Source: Paenibacillus agricola
GTDB taxonomy: Bacteria > Bacillota > Bacilli > Paenibacillales > NBRC-103111
NCBI RefSeq assembly: GCF_011440305.1
Contig: NZ_JAAOIW010000015.1
Location: 1 to 64,000, forward strand
Length of the DNA stretch: 64,000 nt
Direction of reading: 5' to 3'
Numbering within the stretch: the stretch's first letter is position 1; every line of letters starts with the position of its first letter. Positions 8,700 to 18,355 of this stretch are shown in pieces. A model generated the notes under the pieces. The model did no database searches and was not told the DNA's origin. It saw only the letters and a program-made list of their open reading frames with translations. The translations under genes were made by a program, and so were the position numbers.

Positions 8700-8914
8700 T
8701 TCCAACATCTTCCCTTCTATTGGCCTACTACTTACTAATGTAACCAATTTCGGGGCAAACATCAATCATTCGCGATTTAAGTAGTAAATACCCATCACTA
8801 TCCAGCTAAGCATAGGAGACATCATCATGCTACCAAGCACAACAGCGGCAGAAAGGGCTTCTTCGGCAGCTCCTTTGGCTATCGATTATTTATTAGTGGA
8901 TCCCTCGCCCTTGA
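8700..8914. other. Intergenic region with weak small frames on both strands
   Basis: On the plus strand an ATG at 8827, preceded by AGGAGA, opens 36 codons to a stop at 8937, running into the end of the ABC ATPase gene. On the minus strand an open stretch (about 8890 to 8766) encodes a hydrophobic string containing LSWIVMGIYYLNRE, like the tail of a small membrane protein, but without a convincing start site. Only one, or neither, can be real; I do not call either as a gene. Confidence 0.25.
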
Positions 8915-9691
8915 TTAAATGCCTGAACTATCAATAAGCTCCAGCTCTTCGATTTTTTCAAACTCATTTAACACCTTAAAGCGTAGCTCCTGAAAAGATA
9001 CATTCGATTTTTTCCTTGGGAATGGCAAGTCAATAGGAACGATATTACGGATCGAGCCAGGACGTGGTTTTAAAATAACAACTCGATTGGCCAAATAAAT
9101 CGCTTCATCAATATCATGAGTAACAAAAATCATCGTCATTTTGTTTTTTTGCCAAATATCAATCAATACTTCCTGCATATGCGCTCTTGTGAAAGCATCC
9201 AAGGCACCAAACGGTTCATCCAACAGCAGCACCTTCGGATTTCTGAGCAAGGCTCTGGCAATGGCGACGCGTTGTGCCATACCACCTGATAGCTCCCTAG
9301 GGTAGGATTTTTCAAAGCCCTTTAAACGAACCAATTCGATCAGCTCATCTACCTTTTTGCGGGTATCCGCATTTTTTAACGATAGATCAGCGGCGATATT
9401 TTTCTCGACTGTTAACCATGGGAATAAACGAGGCTCTTGAAAAATAAACCCTTTTTCGATTCCCGGCCCCACTACCTGGAGATTTCCAAGCTTTACACTG
9501 CCGTTATATTGGGTATCCAAACCTGCAATTATTTTCAATAATGTGCTTTTCCCGCAACCACTTGGCCCGATGACAGTCAGAAATTCGCCCTCTTTAATAT
9601 TCAGTTGAATATTGTGCAAGGCTTGCACAGACCCCTTGTTGGATTGAAATGTTTTGTTAAGATGGCTGATTTCCAATAATACTTCGCTCAT
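8915..9691 (-). CDS. ABC ATPase, nitrate/sulfonate/taurine type (SsuB/TauB-like)
   Basis: A 258-residue ATP-binding subunit of an uptake transporter. Walker A is GPSGCGKST (42-50), the signature is LSGGMAQR (134-141), Walker B is LLLDEP (155-160), followed by the D-loop and the switch His in FVTHDIDEA. The text is typical of the SsuB/TauB/NrtD family that drives uptake of sulfonates, nitrate, thiamine precursors or similar. No permease or binding-protein gene adjoins it, so it is an orphan here; partners may lie elsewhere or have been lost. It is preceded by a strong promoter and a leader holding an intrinsic terminator, suggesting control by attenuation. Confidence 0.85.
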   Translation of the reverse strand: MSEVLLEISHLNKTFQSNKGSVQALHNIQLNIKEGEFLTVIGPSGCGKSTLLKIIAGLDTQYNGSVKLGNLQVVGPGIEKGFIFQEPRLFPWLTVEKNIAADLSLKNADTRKKVDELIELVRLKGFEKSYPRELSGGMAQRVAIARALLRNPKVLLLDEPFGALDAFTRAHMQEVLIDIWQKNKMTMIFVTHDIDEAIYLANRVVILKPRPGSIRNIVPIDLPFPRKKSNVSFQELRFKVLNEFEKIEELELIDSSGI

Positions 9692-9726
9692 TGTTTTCTC
9701 CCTTTCTTTTTATATTTGTAATTTCT

Positions 9727-9772
9727 AAAAAAAAAAACGAAGATATCCCAAGCTTTCTGGGACATCTCCGTT
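9727..9772 (-). terminator. Terminator inside the ABC leader (candidate attenuator)
   Basis: Read on the minus strand, AACGGAGATGTCCCA pairs with TGGGATATCTTCGTT and is followed by about ten T. It lies between the sigma-A promoter (9841-9869) and the ATPase start at 9691, with no gene between the promoter and the hairpin. It would therefore stop transcription in the leader unless relieved. Confidence 0.7.
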
Positions 9773-9840
9773 TGTACGGTCGATATCGTATTGCATTCAT
9801 TTTTAAAAACCAAGTATTCCAATAAGATTTAATAAAGCTG

Positions 9841-9869
9841 ATATTATCAAGATTTATGTATGCTGTCAA
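9841..9869 (-). promoter_or_regulatory. Sigma-A promoter and long leader of the ABC ATPase gene
   Basis: On the minus strand TTGACA (9869-9864), a 17-base spacer and TAATAT (9846-9841) form a near-perfect sigma-A promoter. The leader to the ATG is about 140 bases and contains the terminator at 9727-9772. An upstream palindrome CGATATCG (9780-9787) shares GATATC with the terminator's 3' arm and could pair with it as an antiterminator; this is inference. The whole 303-base gap 9692-9994 is filled by this leader, the promoter and the methyltransferase upstream region. Confidence 0.7.
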
Positions 9870-9994
9870 TCCTTTTATTCTGATAACTCATGCTGGCATT
9901 TTCAAAAAAATATTATTTACTCTGCACTTATATGGGTAATGCTTTAGTAAGTGTATTTTACAGATCGTTTTTAATCTAAAGGAGGCGTTTTTTT

Positions 9995-10714
9995 ATGAGT
10001 CCAGAAAAAGTTGCGCAAGTAGAGAAAATCCGTAAGGAAGAGAAACAATACCATGAGCAGTATTACGAGGATCATAAGCTTTATGAAGAGGACTCCTGGC
10101 TGGAAGAACCCGTTCCGCTTATTCTGGACCTAGCCGACCAAGTGAATATCGGGCAGCCGATGAGCATATTGGACTTGGGATGTGGGGTAGGCCGCCACAG
10201 TATTCCTTTGGCTCAAAAGGTGCAAGCAAACGATGGAAGAGTTGTCTGTGTAGACCTTCTGGATAAAGCACTTCAAAAACTGATTCACTACAGTGGCCAG
10301 TACCAAGTGAAAAATGTGATTTATACGGAGCAAGCCGATATCAGCGAATATCCAATTCCTGAAGGTAAATACGATTATATCGTAGCAGCATCTAGCCTGG
10401 AGCATGCCAGATCTAGACCTAAGCTAAAAAAAGTGCTGGATTCCATGGTTAATGGCACTAAAGGCGGCGGGATTAATTGTATTATTATGAATACGAATAT
10501 CGAGGAATATGATGCCAAAAGCGGAAAGCAGCAGGATGCGTTATTTGAGGTTAATATGAGCAAGGATAAGGTATTAAAGCTATTGCGCCAGCACTATGAA
10601 GGCTGGGAGGAAATCCACGTTTCAGACGAGCCTTTGGAATTGGAGATAATCCGAGAGGATAAACCTGTGCTATTGAAGGCAGATTCACTTATATTCGCAG
10701 CACGAAAGCCTTAA
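9995..10714 (+). CDS. Class I SAM-dependent methyltransferase
   Basis: A 239-residue protein with the Rossmann-like methyltransferase fold. Motif I is ILDLGCGVG (58-66), the acidic residue that binds the SAM ribose lies in VVCVDLLDKAL, and YDYIVAASSLEH corresponds to motif IV. Residues 1-40 are charged and helical. The acceptor cannot be told from sequence; the fold is of the general Methyltransf_11/25, tellurite-resistance-like type. AAAGGAGG is placed well before the ATG, and a strong terminator follows, so it is a single-gene unit. Confidence 0.8.
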   Translation: MSPEKVAQVEKIRKEEKQYHEQYYEDHKLYEEDSWLEEPVPLILDLADQVNIGQPMSILDLGCGVGRHSIPLAQKVQANDGRVVCVDLLDKALQKLIHYSGQYQVKNVIYTEQADISEYPIPEGKYDYIVAASSLEHARSRPKLKKVLDSMVNGTKGGGINCIIMNTNIEEYDAKSGKQQDALFEVNMSKDKVLKLLRQHYEGWEEIHVSDEPLELEIIREDKPVLLKADSLIFAARKP

Positions 10715-10744
10715 ATAAGGAATTCTTAGGCTCCAAAAAAATAT

Positions 10745-10788
10745 AAGCCTCGGTGCTTGGTCTAAGAGCCAAATGAGCCGAGGCTTTT
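10745..10788 (+). terminator. Terminator after the methyltransferase gene
   Basis: AAGCCTCGG pairs with CCGAGGCTT around a loop that itself pairs TTGG/CCAA, followed by TTTTCT. Confidence 0.8.
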
Positions 10789-10912
10789 CTCGGTCTGTTT
10801 TAGAGCTTAGCGGCAGCAGTAATGGTAAATTCGTGCGTTGGCTTGAAGGGGAATTGCAGGGGGAGTAAAATCACGGCAAAATAAATAGGAGGTCCCCGGA
10901 AGACCCCCCCAT

Positions 10913-12064
10913 TTACTTCTTCATATTATAGCCGGCTTCCCCAAAGGGCTGAAGCTGCTCGATCCATTTGGCCTCCAGCTTTTCAAGCTCATCAGGTATG
11001 TCCTGGTAGCCCTCATTACGTTGTTCTAATTGCTCCAGCACCTCAAACACAAATTGCTGCTCCCCAAATTGCTTCCAATCATTTTGCAGGTCGGCGATAC
11101 GCTCCATATTCATGTTTAACTCAAATTGATGCCGGTTCCACCTGCCCTCCAGGTTAAGGCTGCTGCCAATAAATATTTTGCCATTCGCTGTGTTGCGCAG
11201 CCTGTATATGCCCATTGGCTTCTTCATTTCTTTGTAGGCCAGCACTAGCTCTTTTCTTTTTTCCTTCGACATTTGCTTTACCCCCTCCTTAACCCAATAA
11301 GCACTGCCATCAGGTTCCCGCTCCATTAATCCATATTCAATCATATAACGGCGCAGCGTCACATGATCGGCATACGCTTCTTGCAGCACCGAATTAATTT
11401 CCTTTTCTGTATAACGTTTGTTTGTCTTAAATCGGGAAATCAGATGGCGAAGAATGATGATTCTCCGTTTCTCTTTAGAAGGAAAGCTGGTAAGCGGCCC
11501 ATCCAACCCTTCGGCGAAGGCATTCAATATGACTTCCTGGTATTCCTGTTCCGTGATCGCATATCGCCCATCTTGAATGGGAGCCGACCGTTGCGCAGCT
11601 GTCTGCTGCTTCATGGTACGTCCGCTCTTAGGGGAGCTGCTCGTTTTCTGCTCCAGCAAATCCATAATAGCCAAAAACAGCTTGGCTTGCTTCTCCTTCT
11701 CGCGCAAGGCAAAGCGGTGGTTACGGATCGTTGATGTGCTGCCGCCATCCAGCTTGTCAACAATTTCATTGTCGTTGACACCCTCATAAAAAAGCTGCAG
11801 CAGGTTTTTTTGCAGGTCGCTTAAGCCTGTTTGCCTTTTGCCCAAACCTAGCAAATACTCGAACATTGATCCATGCTCTCGGGTAATATGGATCGTTGTA
11901 AATTTTTCAGCCTCATAATAAACTTCAGCTTCCTTATAAATAACCCCTTTAGTAAAGCTGCTGCCACATGCTAAACAAACGAATGCAGCCGTGCTTTTAT
12001 CAAAAGTATAACCCAGCTTTAGCTCCTCTAAAGGTACCTTCCACAATAACTCTGCATCCAACAT
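10913..12064 (-). CDS. DUF2087 regulator fused to a GIY-YIG domain
   Basis: A 383-residue three-part protein. Residues 20-75 hold a Cys pair (Cys30, Cys33 in CLACG) and His64, possibly a small zinc site. Residues 80-125 look like a LuxR-type helix-turn-helix (LSDLQKNLLQLFYEGVNDNE, then STIRNHRFAL). Residues 178-260 match DUF2087, a winged-helix-like domain of Bacilli regulators. Residues 283-383 form a GIY-YIG nuclease-fold domain: GIY 285-287, FIG 298-300 (Tyr replaced by Phe), Arg308, His312, and Glu341 as a possible metal ligand. A DNA-binding regulator joined to a nuclease-fold domain suggests DNA sensing or site-directed cleavage, but the role is unknown. A consensus sigma-A promoter precedes it. 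Confidence 0.75.
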   Translation of the reverse strand: MLDAELLWKVPLEELKLGYTFDKSTAAFVCLACGSSFTKGVIYKEAEVYYEAEKFTTIHITREHGSMFEYLLGLGKRQTGLSDLQKNLLQLFYEGVNDNEIVDKLDGGSTSTIRNHRFALREKEKQAKLFLAIMDLLEQKTSSSPKSGRTMKQQTAAQRSAPIQDGRYAITEQEYQEVILNAFAEGLDGPLTSFPSKEKRRIIILRHLISRFKTNKRYTEKEINSVLQEAYADHVTLRRYMIEYGLMEREPDGSAYWVKEGVKQMSKEKRKELVLAYKEMKKPMGIYRLRNTANGKIFIGSSLNLEGRWNRHQFELNMNMERIADLQNDWKQFGEQQFVFEVLEQLEQRNEGYQDIPDELEKLEAKWIEQLQPFGEAGYNMKK

Positions 12065-12103
12065 TTATAAACATCATCTCCATACATCTATCAATATATA
12101 GAT

Positions 12104-12132
12104 ATATTATAATAATGTTTGTTTATTGTCAA
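12104..12132 (-). promoter_or_regulatory. Sigma-A promoter of the DUF2087/GIY-YIG gene
   Basis: On the minus strand TTGACA (12132-12127), a 17-base spacer and TAATAT (12109-12104). The -35 box overlaps the end of the upstream kinase gene. Just downstream ATCTAT and ATAGAT form an inverted repeat with a 6-base loop, a possible operator. Confidence 0.7.
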
Positions 12133-13046
12133 ACATTTCGATACCATGTCGGGATAATCCGTTCAAATCCAAGATGATCCTCCAACACAACTGCCATTCG
12201 TTTTTTCATGGATTCCAGCTGCTTCGGCACAACCTCAAGTGTCCAGGTAAGGGTTGGATATAAATTCATCGCCGTGTATAACGCGTATAAACCCCAGAAC
12301 GAATCAGGTACCTTATTATCAAAATAACCATGGATTTGCCCTATACAAAAGGGAACGCTTACTTCCCGGCTAAAATAAGCAATTTTCAAAAAGTCTTGGT
12401 AGGGATCCCCCCAATCGTAGCGGTTAAAATCAATAACGCCGGAATAGCTCTCACCCTTAACCAATAAATTGCTAGGATGAAAATCATCATGCTGGAAACG
12501 GTTAGGACGATCCTTCATAAGCTGAAGATGAGCTCCAATAAATGCATTCACCTTCGCCTCCCCGTCAAATTGAACCCCACAGCTTGTGTACGCAGCCAAA
12601 TGCCGCAAGTATTTGCCCTGCCTGCGTACATGCCAAGCCTCCAAGCCTGCTGGAGCCTCCAGTCCATGCATAAGCCGCAGCTCGGAGCCAGCATTCACGC
12701 CTATCTGGTATTGCTGGTCCCCAGTTAATGTAGGCAAGCGCTCAGCCGCCTCTTCTCCATCTACATAACGCAGAACCATATAACTTAACTCAAGTGCCTC
12801 AATCGTCCCAAATAGGATGGGCTCCGACGTTTTTACGCCAAGATCGTACACTCTTTGGATCACTTCATATTCAGCTTGCTTCTTAACATATTGCGACAAT
12901 GGTGCCGTTCTTAGTACAAACGCTGGTTGATGATTGGCTTCACTCAAAAAATATTTACTGTCAAAAGAAAACCCACGTTCTACCTTGCTTACATGGGATA
13001 TACCACTAAGCGTTGGCATATACAGTTGAACAGCAGCCAAGTCCAT
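12129..13046 (-). CDS. APH-family small-molecule phosphotransferase
   Basis: A 305-residue kinase of the aminoglycoside phosphotransferase/choline kinase superfamily. The catalytic loop HDDFHPSN (186-193) gives the base Asp and metal Asn, and VIDFNRYDWGDPYQD (from 204) supplies the DFG-like Asp. The first gene-proximal lobe contains VLRTAP with a candidate ATP-binding position. It starts 3 bases after the ABC exporter gene ends, so it is translationally linked with a heterodimeric exporter. Kinase plus exporter suggests antibiotic self-protection or modification of an exported compound, but housekeeping substrates are equally possible. Confidence 0.8.
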   Translation of the reverse strand: MDLAAVQLYMPTLSGISHVSKVERGFSFDSKYFLSEANHQPAFVLRTAPLSQYVKKQAEYEVIQRVYDLGVKTSEPILFGTIEALELSYMVLRYVDGEEAAERLPTLTGDQQYQIGVNAGSELRLMHGLEAPAGLEAWHVRRQGKYLRHLAAYTSCGVQFDGEAKVNAFIGAHLQLMKDRPNRFQHDDFHPSNLLVKGESYSGVIDFNRYDWGDPYQDFLKIAYFSREVSVPFCIGQIHGYFDNKVPDSFWGLYALYTAMNLYPTLTWTLEVVPKQLESMKKRMAVVLEDHLGFERIIPTWYRNV

Positions 13047-13049
13047 AGA

Positions 13050-14831
13050 CTAGCCCTCCTCCTCATCATCATCATGCTGCCATAAATGGCGCAGCTCCTC
13101 ATTCGTTTCCAGAAGCGATTTAAGCGTGCCTTGCGCCTCAATGCGCCCATCTTTCATCACGATAATATGGTCAGCGTGGGCAAGCGCGGTTTTGCGATGC
13201 GAAATGACCAGGCAAGTCGTCTCGCGTTGTGCATAGATACGCTCCCACAGCTTGCGCTCGGTTTCGACATCCAGCGCGCTGGATAAATCGTCGAACACCA
13301 GCAGCTCCGCGCCGCGGACGAACATTCGCGCCGCGGCCGTTCGCTGCGCTTGGCCTCCTGAGAGCTTCACACCCCGCGGACCGATGACGGTATCCAGACC
13401 GTGCTGCAAATGCTCAAGGTCAGGCTCCAGAACTGCCGCATGTACGGCAGCTTGCAGCACGCTTGGGTCATTAGCTTGACCCAGCAATATATTGTTCTTT
13501 AGCGTATCGCTGTAAAGCCGTGGAACCTGGGGTGTATAGGCGCTTTGCGGTGGAACGAAGAAATCTCCCGGCCGCTCCACGAGCTTGCCGTTCCAGCGAA
13601 TACCACCAGCATCCATCGGAAGCAACCCAAGCAAGGCGCGAACCAGCGTTGTTTTGCCTGAACCGATCTGCCCGGTAATGACCGTAAACGAGCCCCGCTT
13701 AAGCTGCATACTAATATTCTGTATGCCACGGCCGGTTGCTGGGTATTGGTAAGTCAATCCATCCACCTCAATGACTTGCAGGCTTTCCTCACCTTTAGGA
13801 GGCGCATGCTGGGCACGAAGATCAGCCTCACTAATATTTTGGCGTAAATAAAGCGGGTGATGCTCCGTAAGCGTGTGCTCATCTGCGCCTTGGACTAAAT
13901 CTGCCAACCGTTTTTTGGCTACGGTGCTTTGTTTAAAGTAGGTCAGAAATTTACCGAAATTTTGAATAAACTGGGTAACCGACGATAAATAATAAACAAA
14001 TAAGGCAAAATCGCCAACCGTAAAGCTTCCATCTCTCATCGCTTGGGCGCCCAGCAGTAAAATAAACCCTGTGCCAATATTGACCGTATTCGAAAATATC
14101 GAATCCAGCGACTGGGTCAGCAGCACATCCTTGACCATCGCATGGCGGCGAGTTTCGTTCAGTTCACGAAACCGCCCAATTACCCGTTCCTCTGCCCCCG
14201 CTACCTGAATGGACTGCACCGTGCTAAACATTTCACTGATGGCACCCGTAACCTGGCTGGTTGCTTCTCGGCTGGCCGCACGGAATTTCTGCAGCATTGT
14301 TGTAGCTGCCTGGGCAATCGTAACGACAACAATAAGCGGCAGAAACACCCACACTGTCAACGATGCATTAATTCCATATAAAATCGTAAACGACACAACG
14401 GCAAAGGTCATCATTGCAAAGGCATCCACCGACCAGCTTACAGTTTCCTCAATTTGCTCCACATCATCACGAAAATTGCTGATGGCCTCCCCAGGCGAAT
14501 AGGGAATAGCTTTTGCCCCCGGCTTCTTGAGGATGCGGCTGAGCATGTTTCTGCGCAGAAGCGCACCAACCCGGAAACGAAACTGTACATCGGTTACAAA
14601 GCCGATCACGATTAGGACAACACGCCCCAATGCGGAGGCAATAAGCAGAGCAATTAAAGCCCATACACTAAAGCCGAATGGGGAAGAGCCAGTAAGCGTA
14701 TCGAAAAACTGCTTGGTTATCCAGCCCGGTATAATCGGCATCAAATAAATCAATGTCCAGGCAAGGGCATTAAGCAAATATAAGCCGATCCGGTAACGGG
14801 TTAATTTAAACAGAAAACCAAATGTACTCAT
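13050..14831 (-). CDS. ABC exporter half-transporter, degenerate-site subunit
   Basis: A 593-residue protein with an N-terminal six-helix export domain (about 1-300) and a C-terminal ATPase. Walker A is GQIGSGKTT (387-395), the signature is LSGGQAQR (490-497), and Walker B reads [12 protein letters not shown]. The residue after the Walker B Asp is Asp515 instead of the catalytic Glu, a mark of the degenerate site in heterodimeric exporters. Its partner is the upstream gene, overlapped by 4 bases (ATGA). About 50 poorly conserved residues separate the two domains. The exported substrate is not evident. Confidence 0.88.
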   Translation of the reverse strand: MSTFGFLFKLTRYRIGLYLLNALAWTLIYLMPIIPGWITKQFFDTLTGSSPFGFSVWALIALLIASALGRVVLIVIGFVTDVQFRFRVGALLRRNMLSRILKKPGAKAIPYSPGEAISNFRDDVEQIEETVSWSVDAFAMMTFAVVSFTILYGINASLTVWVFLPLIVVVTIAQAATTMLQKFRAASREATSQVTGAISEMFSTVQSIQVAGAEERVIGRFRELNETRRHAMVKDVLLTQSLDSIFSNTVNIGTGFILLLGAQAMRDGSFTVGDFALFVYYLSSVTQFIQNFGKFLTYFKQSTVAKKRLADLVQGADEHTLTEHHPLYLRQNISEADLRAQHAPPKGEESLQVIEVDGLTYQYPATGRGIQNISMQLKRGSFTVITGQIGSGKTTLVRALLGLLPMDAGGIRWNGKLVERPGDFFVPPQSAYTPQVPRLYSDTLKNNILLGQANDPSVLQAAVHAAVLEPDLEHLQHGLDTVIGPRGVKLSGGQAQRTAAARMFVRGAELLVFDDLSSALDVETERKLWERIYAQRETTCLVISHRKTALAHADHIIVMKDGRIEAQGTLKSLLETNEELRHLWQHDDDEEEG

Positions 14832-16579
14832 GACAGCATCTCCTCCATTCCAACCTGCAGCATATGGCTATAACGGGAGCTACTGTCGGCAGCAAGTACG
14901 CTTCTGTCGCCAAACTCGATGATCCTGCCTTGCTCCAGTACGAGAATCTTGTCGGAGCGCCCAATTGTTGCCAAGCGGTGGGCGATAATAATACAGGTAC
15001 GGTTCACCAATAATCGGTTGATTGCCTTCTCGATATGGTGCTCAGTAGCTGGGTCAAGTCTAGACGAAGCCTCATCCAGAATAACTAAGCCCGGATCAGA
15101 CAAAAAGACGCGGGCAAAAGAGAGCAACTGGGCTTCACCAGCCGATAATCCGCCTCCGCCCGATTCCAGCAGGCTATCCAGTCCAGCAGCCAAGGAATGA
15201 AACCAATTGCCCAGCCCAAGCTCCTCCAGCACATGAATGATGTCCTTATCTTTAATCGCATTGTCAAAAAAAGTTAAATTATCCCTAACGCTGCCTTGAA
15301 AGATTTCGATATTTTGCGTGACCAGCCCTACCCTGCTACGCAGCTCCTTCAGTGTCATATCCCGCAAATCAACCCCCTCCATAAGCACACTTCCTGTGCG
15401 GGGATCGTAAAATCGCAGCAATAAACGGGCAAGCGTCGTTTTGCCGCTTCCGGTTCTCCCCAACACACCCAGCACCTTGCCACGCTCCAGATGAAGGCTC
15501 AGGTTATGCAGGGTCGTGATATCGGCCTCATAACCAAACTCTACTTGATCAAAGGTGACCGATAACGCCCCTTCCGGCAGCGGCAGGCCGATGCCATCCT
15601 TAATCGCCGATTCGGTCTCCAGCAGCTCCCGCACCCGAATAATGCTGGCATCCGCTTTTTGCAAATCCTCCATTTGTGTACGGATTTTCTCAATAGGCTT
15701 AGCCATCAGCTCGGTATAATAAAAAATCATATAAACGGTTCCAATCGTAATCGAGCCCTGTTTATATAAAATCGCGCTTAATCCAAAGGCTACAGCGTTG
15801 CCAATTGTGAAAATAACGAGCGTTGTGACCCACATCGCTGCCCAGCCCAAAAACGCTTTAACGCGCAAAGGCAGCCATTCCTTCATCATCATATAAAAGC
15901 GATACATCACGTAATTCGATGCCCCGTTGGCCCTTGTATCCTCCGTCCCCTCCAGGTGCTCGCCAAGAAAACCATAAAATTTGGAGCTCATCTGCCGCAT
16001 ATTCCCCCAATGTGGGACAGCAAACTGGCGTATATATTGGATCAAATAGATCGCAAAAATAACGAATAGGGTCATACTTACCCCAATTACCCAGCCTTCG
16101 AGAAATAACAATACCAGCATGCCTATAACCAACAATAAATTGCTTAATAAAGAAACGACAAAGTTAGAGAAAAAATTCGCCAGATTATTAATATCACCAT
16201 CCACTCTTTCAATGATCGCACCCGAGGTGTGGGCCTTATGGAAGGACATATCCAGCTTCATGCAATGCGCCGCTACGTCGCCACGCAGCTTATTGGTGGC
16301 AATCCAGCCGATATTCTCGCCGATATAGGTTGCTGCTACCGTGAGGCCTTGATGGACGAGCGACACCCCAATAAACAATAAAGCCGCATAAACCAATGGT
16401 GCCGTGCTATCCCTGGTTTGGGCTGTATCAATAAAGTAACGAATAATTTGCGGATTGATTAATTGCATCACGATTCCACCAATGAGCAGAATAGAAAGCC
16501 ATGTAATGCTTTTGCGCTGAGTATTTAAATAGTTTTTTAATAAGCCGATATATTCAGCTACCGGTATTTTCCGGTTCAT
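14828..16579 (-). CDS. ABC exporter half-transporter, catalytic subunit
   Basis: A 583-residue half-transporter with six membrane helices and an ATPase domain. Walker A is GRTGSGKTT, Walker B with the canonical catalytic Glu is [12 protein letters not shown], and the switch is IAHR. The signature is LSAGEAQ, not LSGGQ, which fits the degenerate site completed by its partner (Asp for Glu there). The two genes together therefore encode one asymmetric heterodimer. It is the first gene of a three-gene minus-strand operon (exporter, exporter, APH-like kinase), with a 4-base overlap to the second. Confidence 0.88.
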   Translation of the reverse strand: MNRKIPVAEYIGLLKNYLNTQRKSITWLSILLIGGIVMQLINPQIIRYFIDTAQTRDSTAPLVYAALLFIGVSLVHQGLTVAATYIGENIGWIATNKLRGDVAAHCMKLDMSFHKAHTSGAIIERVDGDINNLANFFSNFVVSLLSNLLLVIGMLVLLFLEGWVIGVSMTLFVIFAIYLIQYIRQFAVPHWGNMRQMSSKFYGFLGEHLEGTEDTRANGASNYVMYRFYMMMKEWLPLRVKAFLGWAAMWVTTLVIFTIGNAVAFGLSAILYKQGSITIGTVYMIFYYTELMAKPIEKIRTQMEDLQKADASIIRVRELLETESAIKDGIGLPLPEGALSVTFDQVEFGYEADITTLHNLSLHLERGKVLGVLGRTGSGKTTLARLLLRFYDPRTGSVLMEGVDLRDMTLKELRSRVGLVTQNIEIFQGSVRDNLTFFDNAIKDKDIIHVLEELGLGNWFHSLAAGLDSLLESGGGGLSAGEAQLLSFARVFLSDPGLVILDEASSRLDPATEHHIEKAINRLLVNRTCIIIAHRLATIGRSDKILVLEQGRIIEFGDRSVLAADSSSRYSHMLQVGMEEMLS

Positions 16580-16720
16580 AAAGTTCTCCCCTGTTCTAAT
16601 CTTAAATAAAATTCGGGCAATTCAGCTATAGGTATTGATATGCATACTATTGACCCCTATAATATACGTAAAGTAACCTAATAGAATAATGGAAGCGCTT
16701 AAGCGGATGGGAGCATATTT

Positions 16721-18307
16721 ATGTTATTTAGGCCCGCCAACCTTTTACGTTCAGCGGCTGTTTGTATAGTTGCCTTTCTTTTTATAGTTCTCAGCACCTC
16801 CTTGCCCTATGCCGAGCCCACACATCCTTTAGTGCTGAAAGAGAAGCAGGACGATTGGATACCTGAAGACTTACAACGCAACCCCAATATCATTATAGTC
16901 TTAAGCGAAGCCTTCTGGGATCCGACAAAAATTCAAGGGCTTAGGTTCAGCCGCGACCCCATCCCGACCTTTCATGCGCTCCAGGAAAAATATACGAATG
17001 GAACGATGCTTTCTCCCCAATTCGGTGGCGGGACAGCCAATGTAGAGCTTGAAGTATTGACAGGCAACTCGATGCGTTTTCTGAATTCAGGCGAGATCGC
17101 TTATGAGAAAATGATCCATCACCCGATTGATTCTTTAGCAAGTATTTTGGGCAGACAGGGCTATACCACTACGGCCATTAACCCATTTGATAACTGGTAT
17201 GCGAATAGCCTTAATGTATACAGGCGTTTTGGCTTCTCCCGGGTCATCCCTATTGAGTTTTTTAATCCCAATGAATATGTAGGTCCTTATATGGGCGACC
17301 ACGCCGTTGCCAAACGAATTATCGAAGAAAGCAAACGCAGTGACGGGCCAGATCTAATATTTACGAATACTATGGAAAACCACTACCATTACTGGTCGGA
17401 TAAATTTAAATCCAATTCGATTCAAGTCAAAGGACCCATATCCGATGAAGCGCTGGCGATTGTCGAAACGTTAGCACAAGGCATCCATGGATCCGACGCG
17501 ATGCTGCAAGAGCTGGTCAAATATTTCGGGCAGCTTAAGGAGCCAACGATTGTTGTTTTTTTTGGAGACCATCTCCCCCACTTGGAGACCGATTATTACG
17601 TCTATCGCGAAAGCCAATATATTCAAGGAACCGACGATCCTAATTTTCTCGATAAAATGTACCGTACGCCTTTATTAATCTGGAACAATTATTTGCCTGC
17701 CAACAAAGAAATTGTTCATTTCAGCCCTTCTTTCCTAAGTCCCTATCTGCTAAACCTGGCTAAGCTTAAAGGCAGTGCGTATACAGATTTTCTATACAAG
17801 CTTTCCCAAAAAATCCCCGTTATCCCGCCAAAGCCCTATTATGAGGCTATGGGCATTAACGAAGCGGATTTAAGCGAATACGAGCAACGCCAGCAGGCGA
17901 TTTTTGCGGAGCGCGAGGATGCAGGTGAGTATGCGGACGAATTTACAGGCAGACTTATGTCCGAAGCCACACAGCCCTTTATAATCGGCTATGGCGAGCC
18001 GACCATTGAATCTGTCACACCTGAAAGCATCAACGTGAGCGAGGGCTTTGTGGCCGATTGGATGAAGACCATGACGCTGATCGTAAGGGGCGGGCGGTTT
18101 GGCATCGGCAGCATCCTGTTCGCTGATGGCAAACCCTTGCCAACAGTTTGGCAGACGGAAACAAGCTTAAGTGCAAGCCTTCCCAAAGACATGTATGAAC
18201 AGCCCCGGGGAGGGCTGGAGCTGCAGGTTCGTGTTGTTGATAGCCAAGACCATGTGCTTGCCCAATCCCGCAACCATTGGCTGCCCCTCACAGGAAATAT
18301 ACAATGA
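16721..18307 (+). CDS. LTA-synthase-like sulfatase-fold enzyme, secreted form
   Basis: A 528-residue protein of the alkaline phosphatase/sulfatase superfamily most like the catalytic part of lipoteichoic acid synthase (LtaS). It has the expected nucleophile Thr105 in GGGTANVELEVLTG, a metal Glu63 in LSEAFWD, and Asp283-His284 in FFGDHLPH. Unlike LtaS, which carries five N-terminal membrane helices, it has one N-terminal hydrophobic segment (10-30) ending near PYAEP, so it may be secreted or singly anchored. The last 90 residues (from about 440) look like a beta-rich IPT/TIG-like add-on. GGGAG lies before the ATG. Its role may be phosphoglycerol transfer or hydrolysis at the cell wall. Confidence 0.78.
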   Translation: MLFRPANLLRSAAVCIVAFLFIVLSTSLPYAEPTHPLVLKEKQDDWIPEDLQRNPNIIIVLSEAFWDPTKIQGLRFSRDPIPTFHALQEKYTNGTMLSPQFGGGTANVELEVLTGNSMRFLNSGEIAYEKMIHHPIDSLASILGRQGYTTTAINPFDNWYANSLNVYRRFGFSRVIPIEFFNPNEYVGPYMGDHAVAKRIIEESKRSDGPDLIFTNTMENHYHYWSDKFKSNSIQVKGPISDEALAIVETLAQGIHGSDAMLQELVKYFGQLKEPTIVVFFGDHLPHLETDYYVYRESQYIQGTDDPNFLDKMYRTPLLIWNNYLPANKEIVHFSPSFLSPYLLNLAKLKGSAYTDFLYKLSQKIPVIPPKPYYEAMGINEADLSEYEQRQQAIFAEREDAGEYADEFTGRLMSEATQPFIIGYGEPTIESVTPESINVSEGFVADWMKTMTLIVRGGRFGIGSILFADGKPLPTVWQTETSLSASLPKDMYEQPRGGLELQVRVVDSQDHVLAQSRNHWLPLTGNIQ

Positions 18308-18315
18308 GCTGCTTT

Positions 18316-18355
18316 TCACAGATAGCTGGCCCTTATGGCTAACGTGCATCTGTGA
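18316..18355. terminator. Inverted repeat between converging genes
   Basis: TCACAGAT (18316-18323) and ATCTGTGA (18348-18355) are perfect arms around a loop containing GGCC. It spans the gap and the last codons of the AraC gene. There is no clear T-run on the plus strand, so function as a terminator is uncertain. Confidence 0.35.

Noticed and set aside
8827-8937. A 36-codon plus-strand frame with AGGAGA upstream
   Set aside because: It overlaps the end of the ABC ATPase gene on the other strand and matches nothing known; kept only as a note on the gap.
9657-9869. A 70-codon minus-strand frame upstream of the ABC ATPase
   Set aside because: It covers the terminator and leader, overlaps the true start, and has no ribosome site.
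16691-16705. GGAAGCGCTTAAGCG as a cre site for the LTA-synthase-like gene
   Set aside because: The core AAGCGCTT fits, but the outer bases do not match the consensus, so support is too weak.
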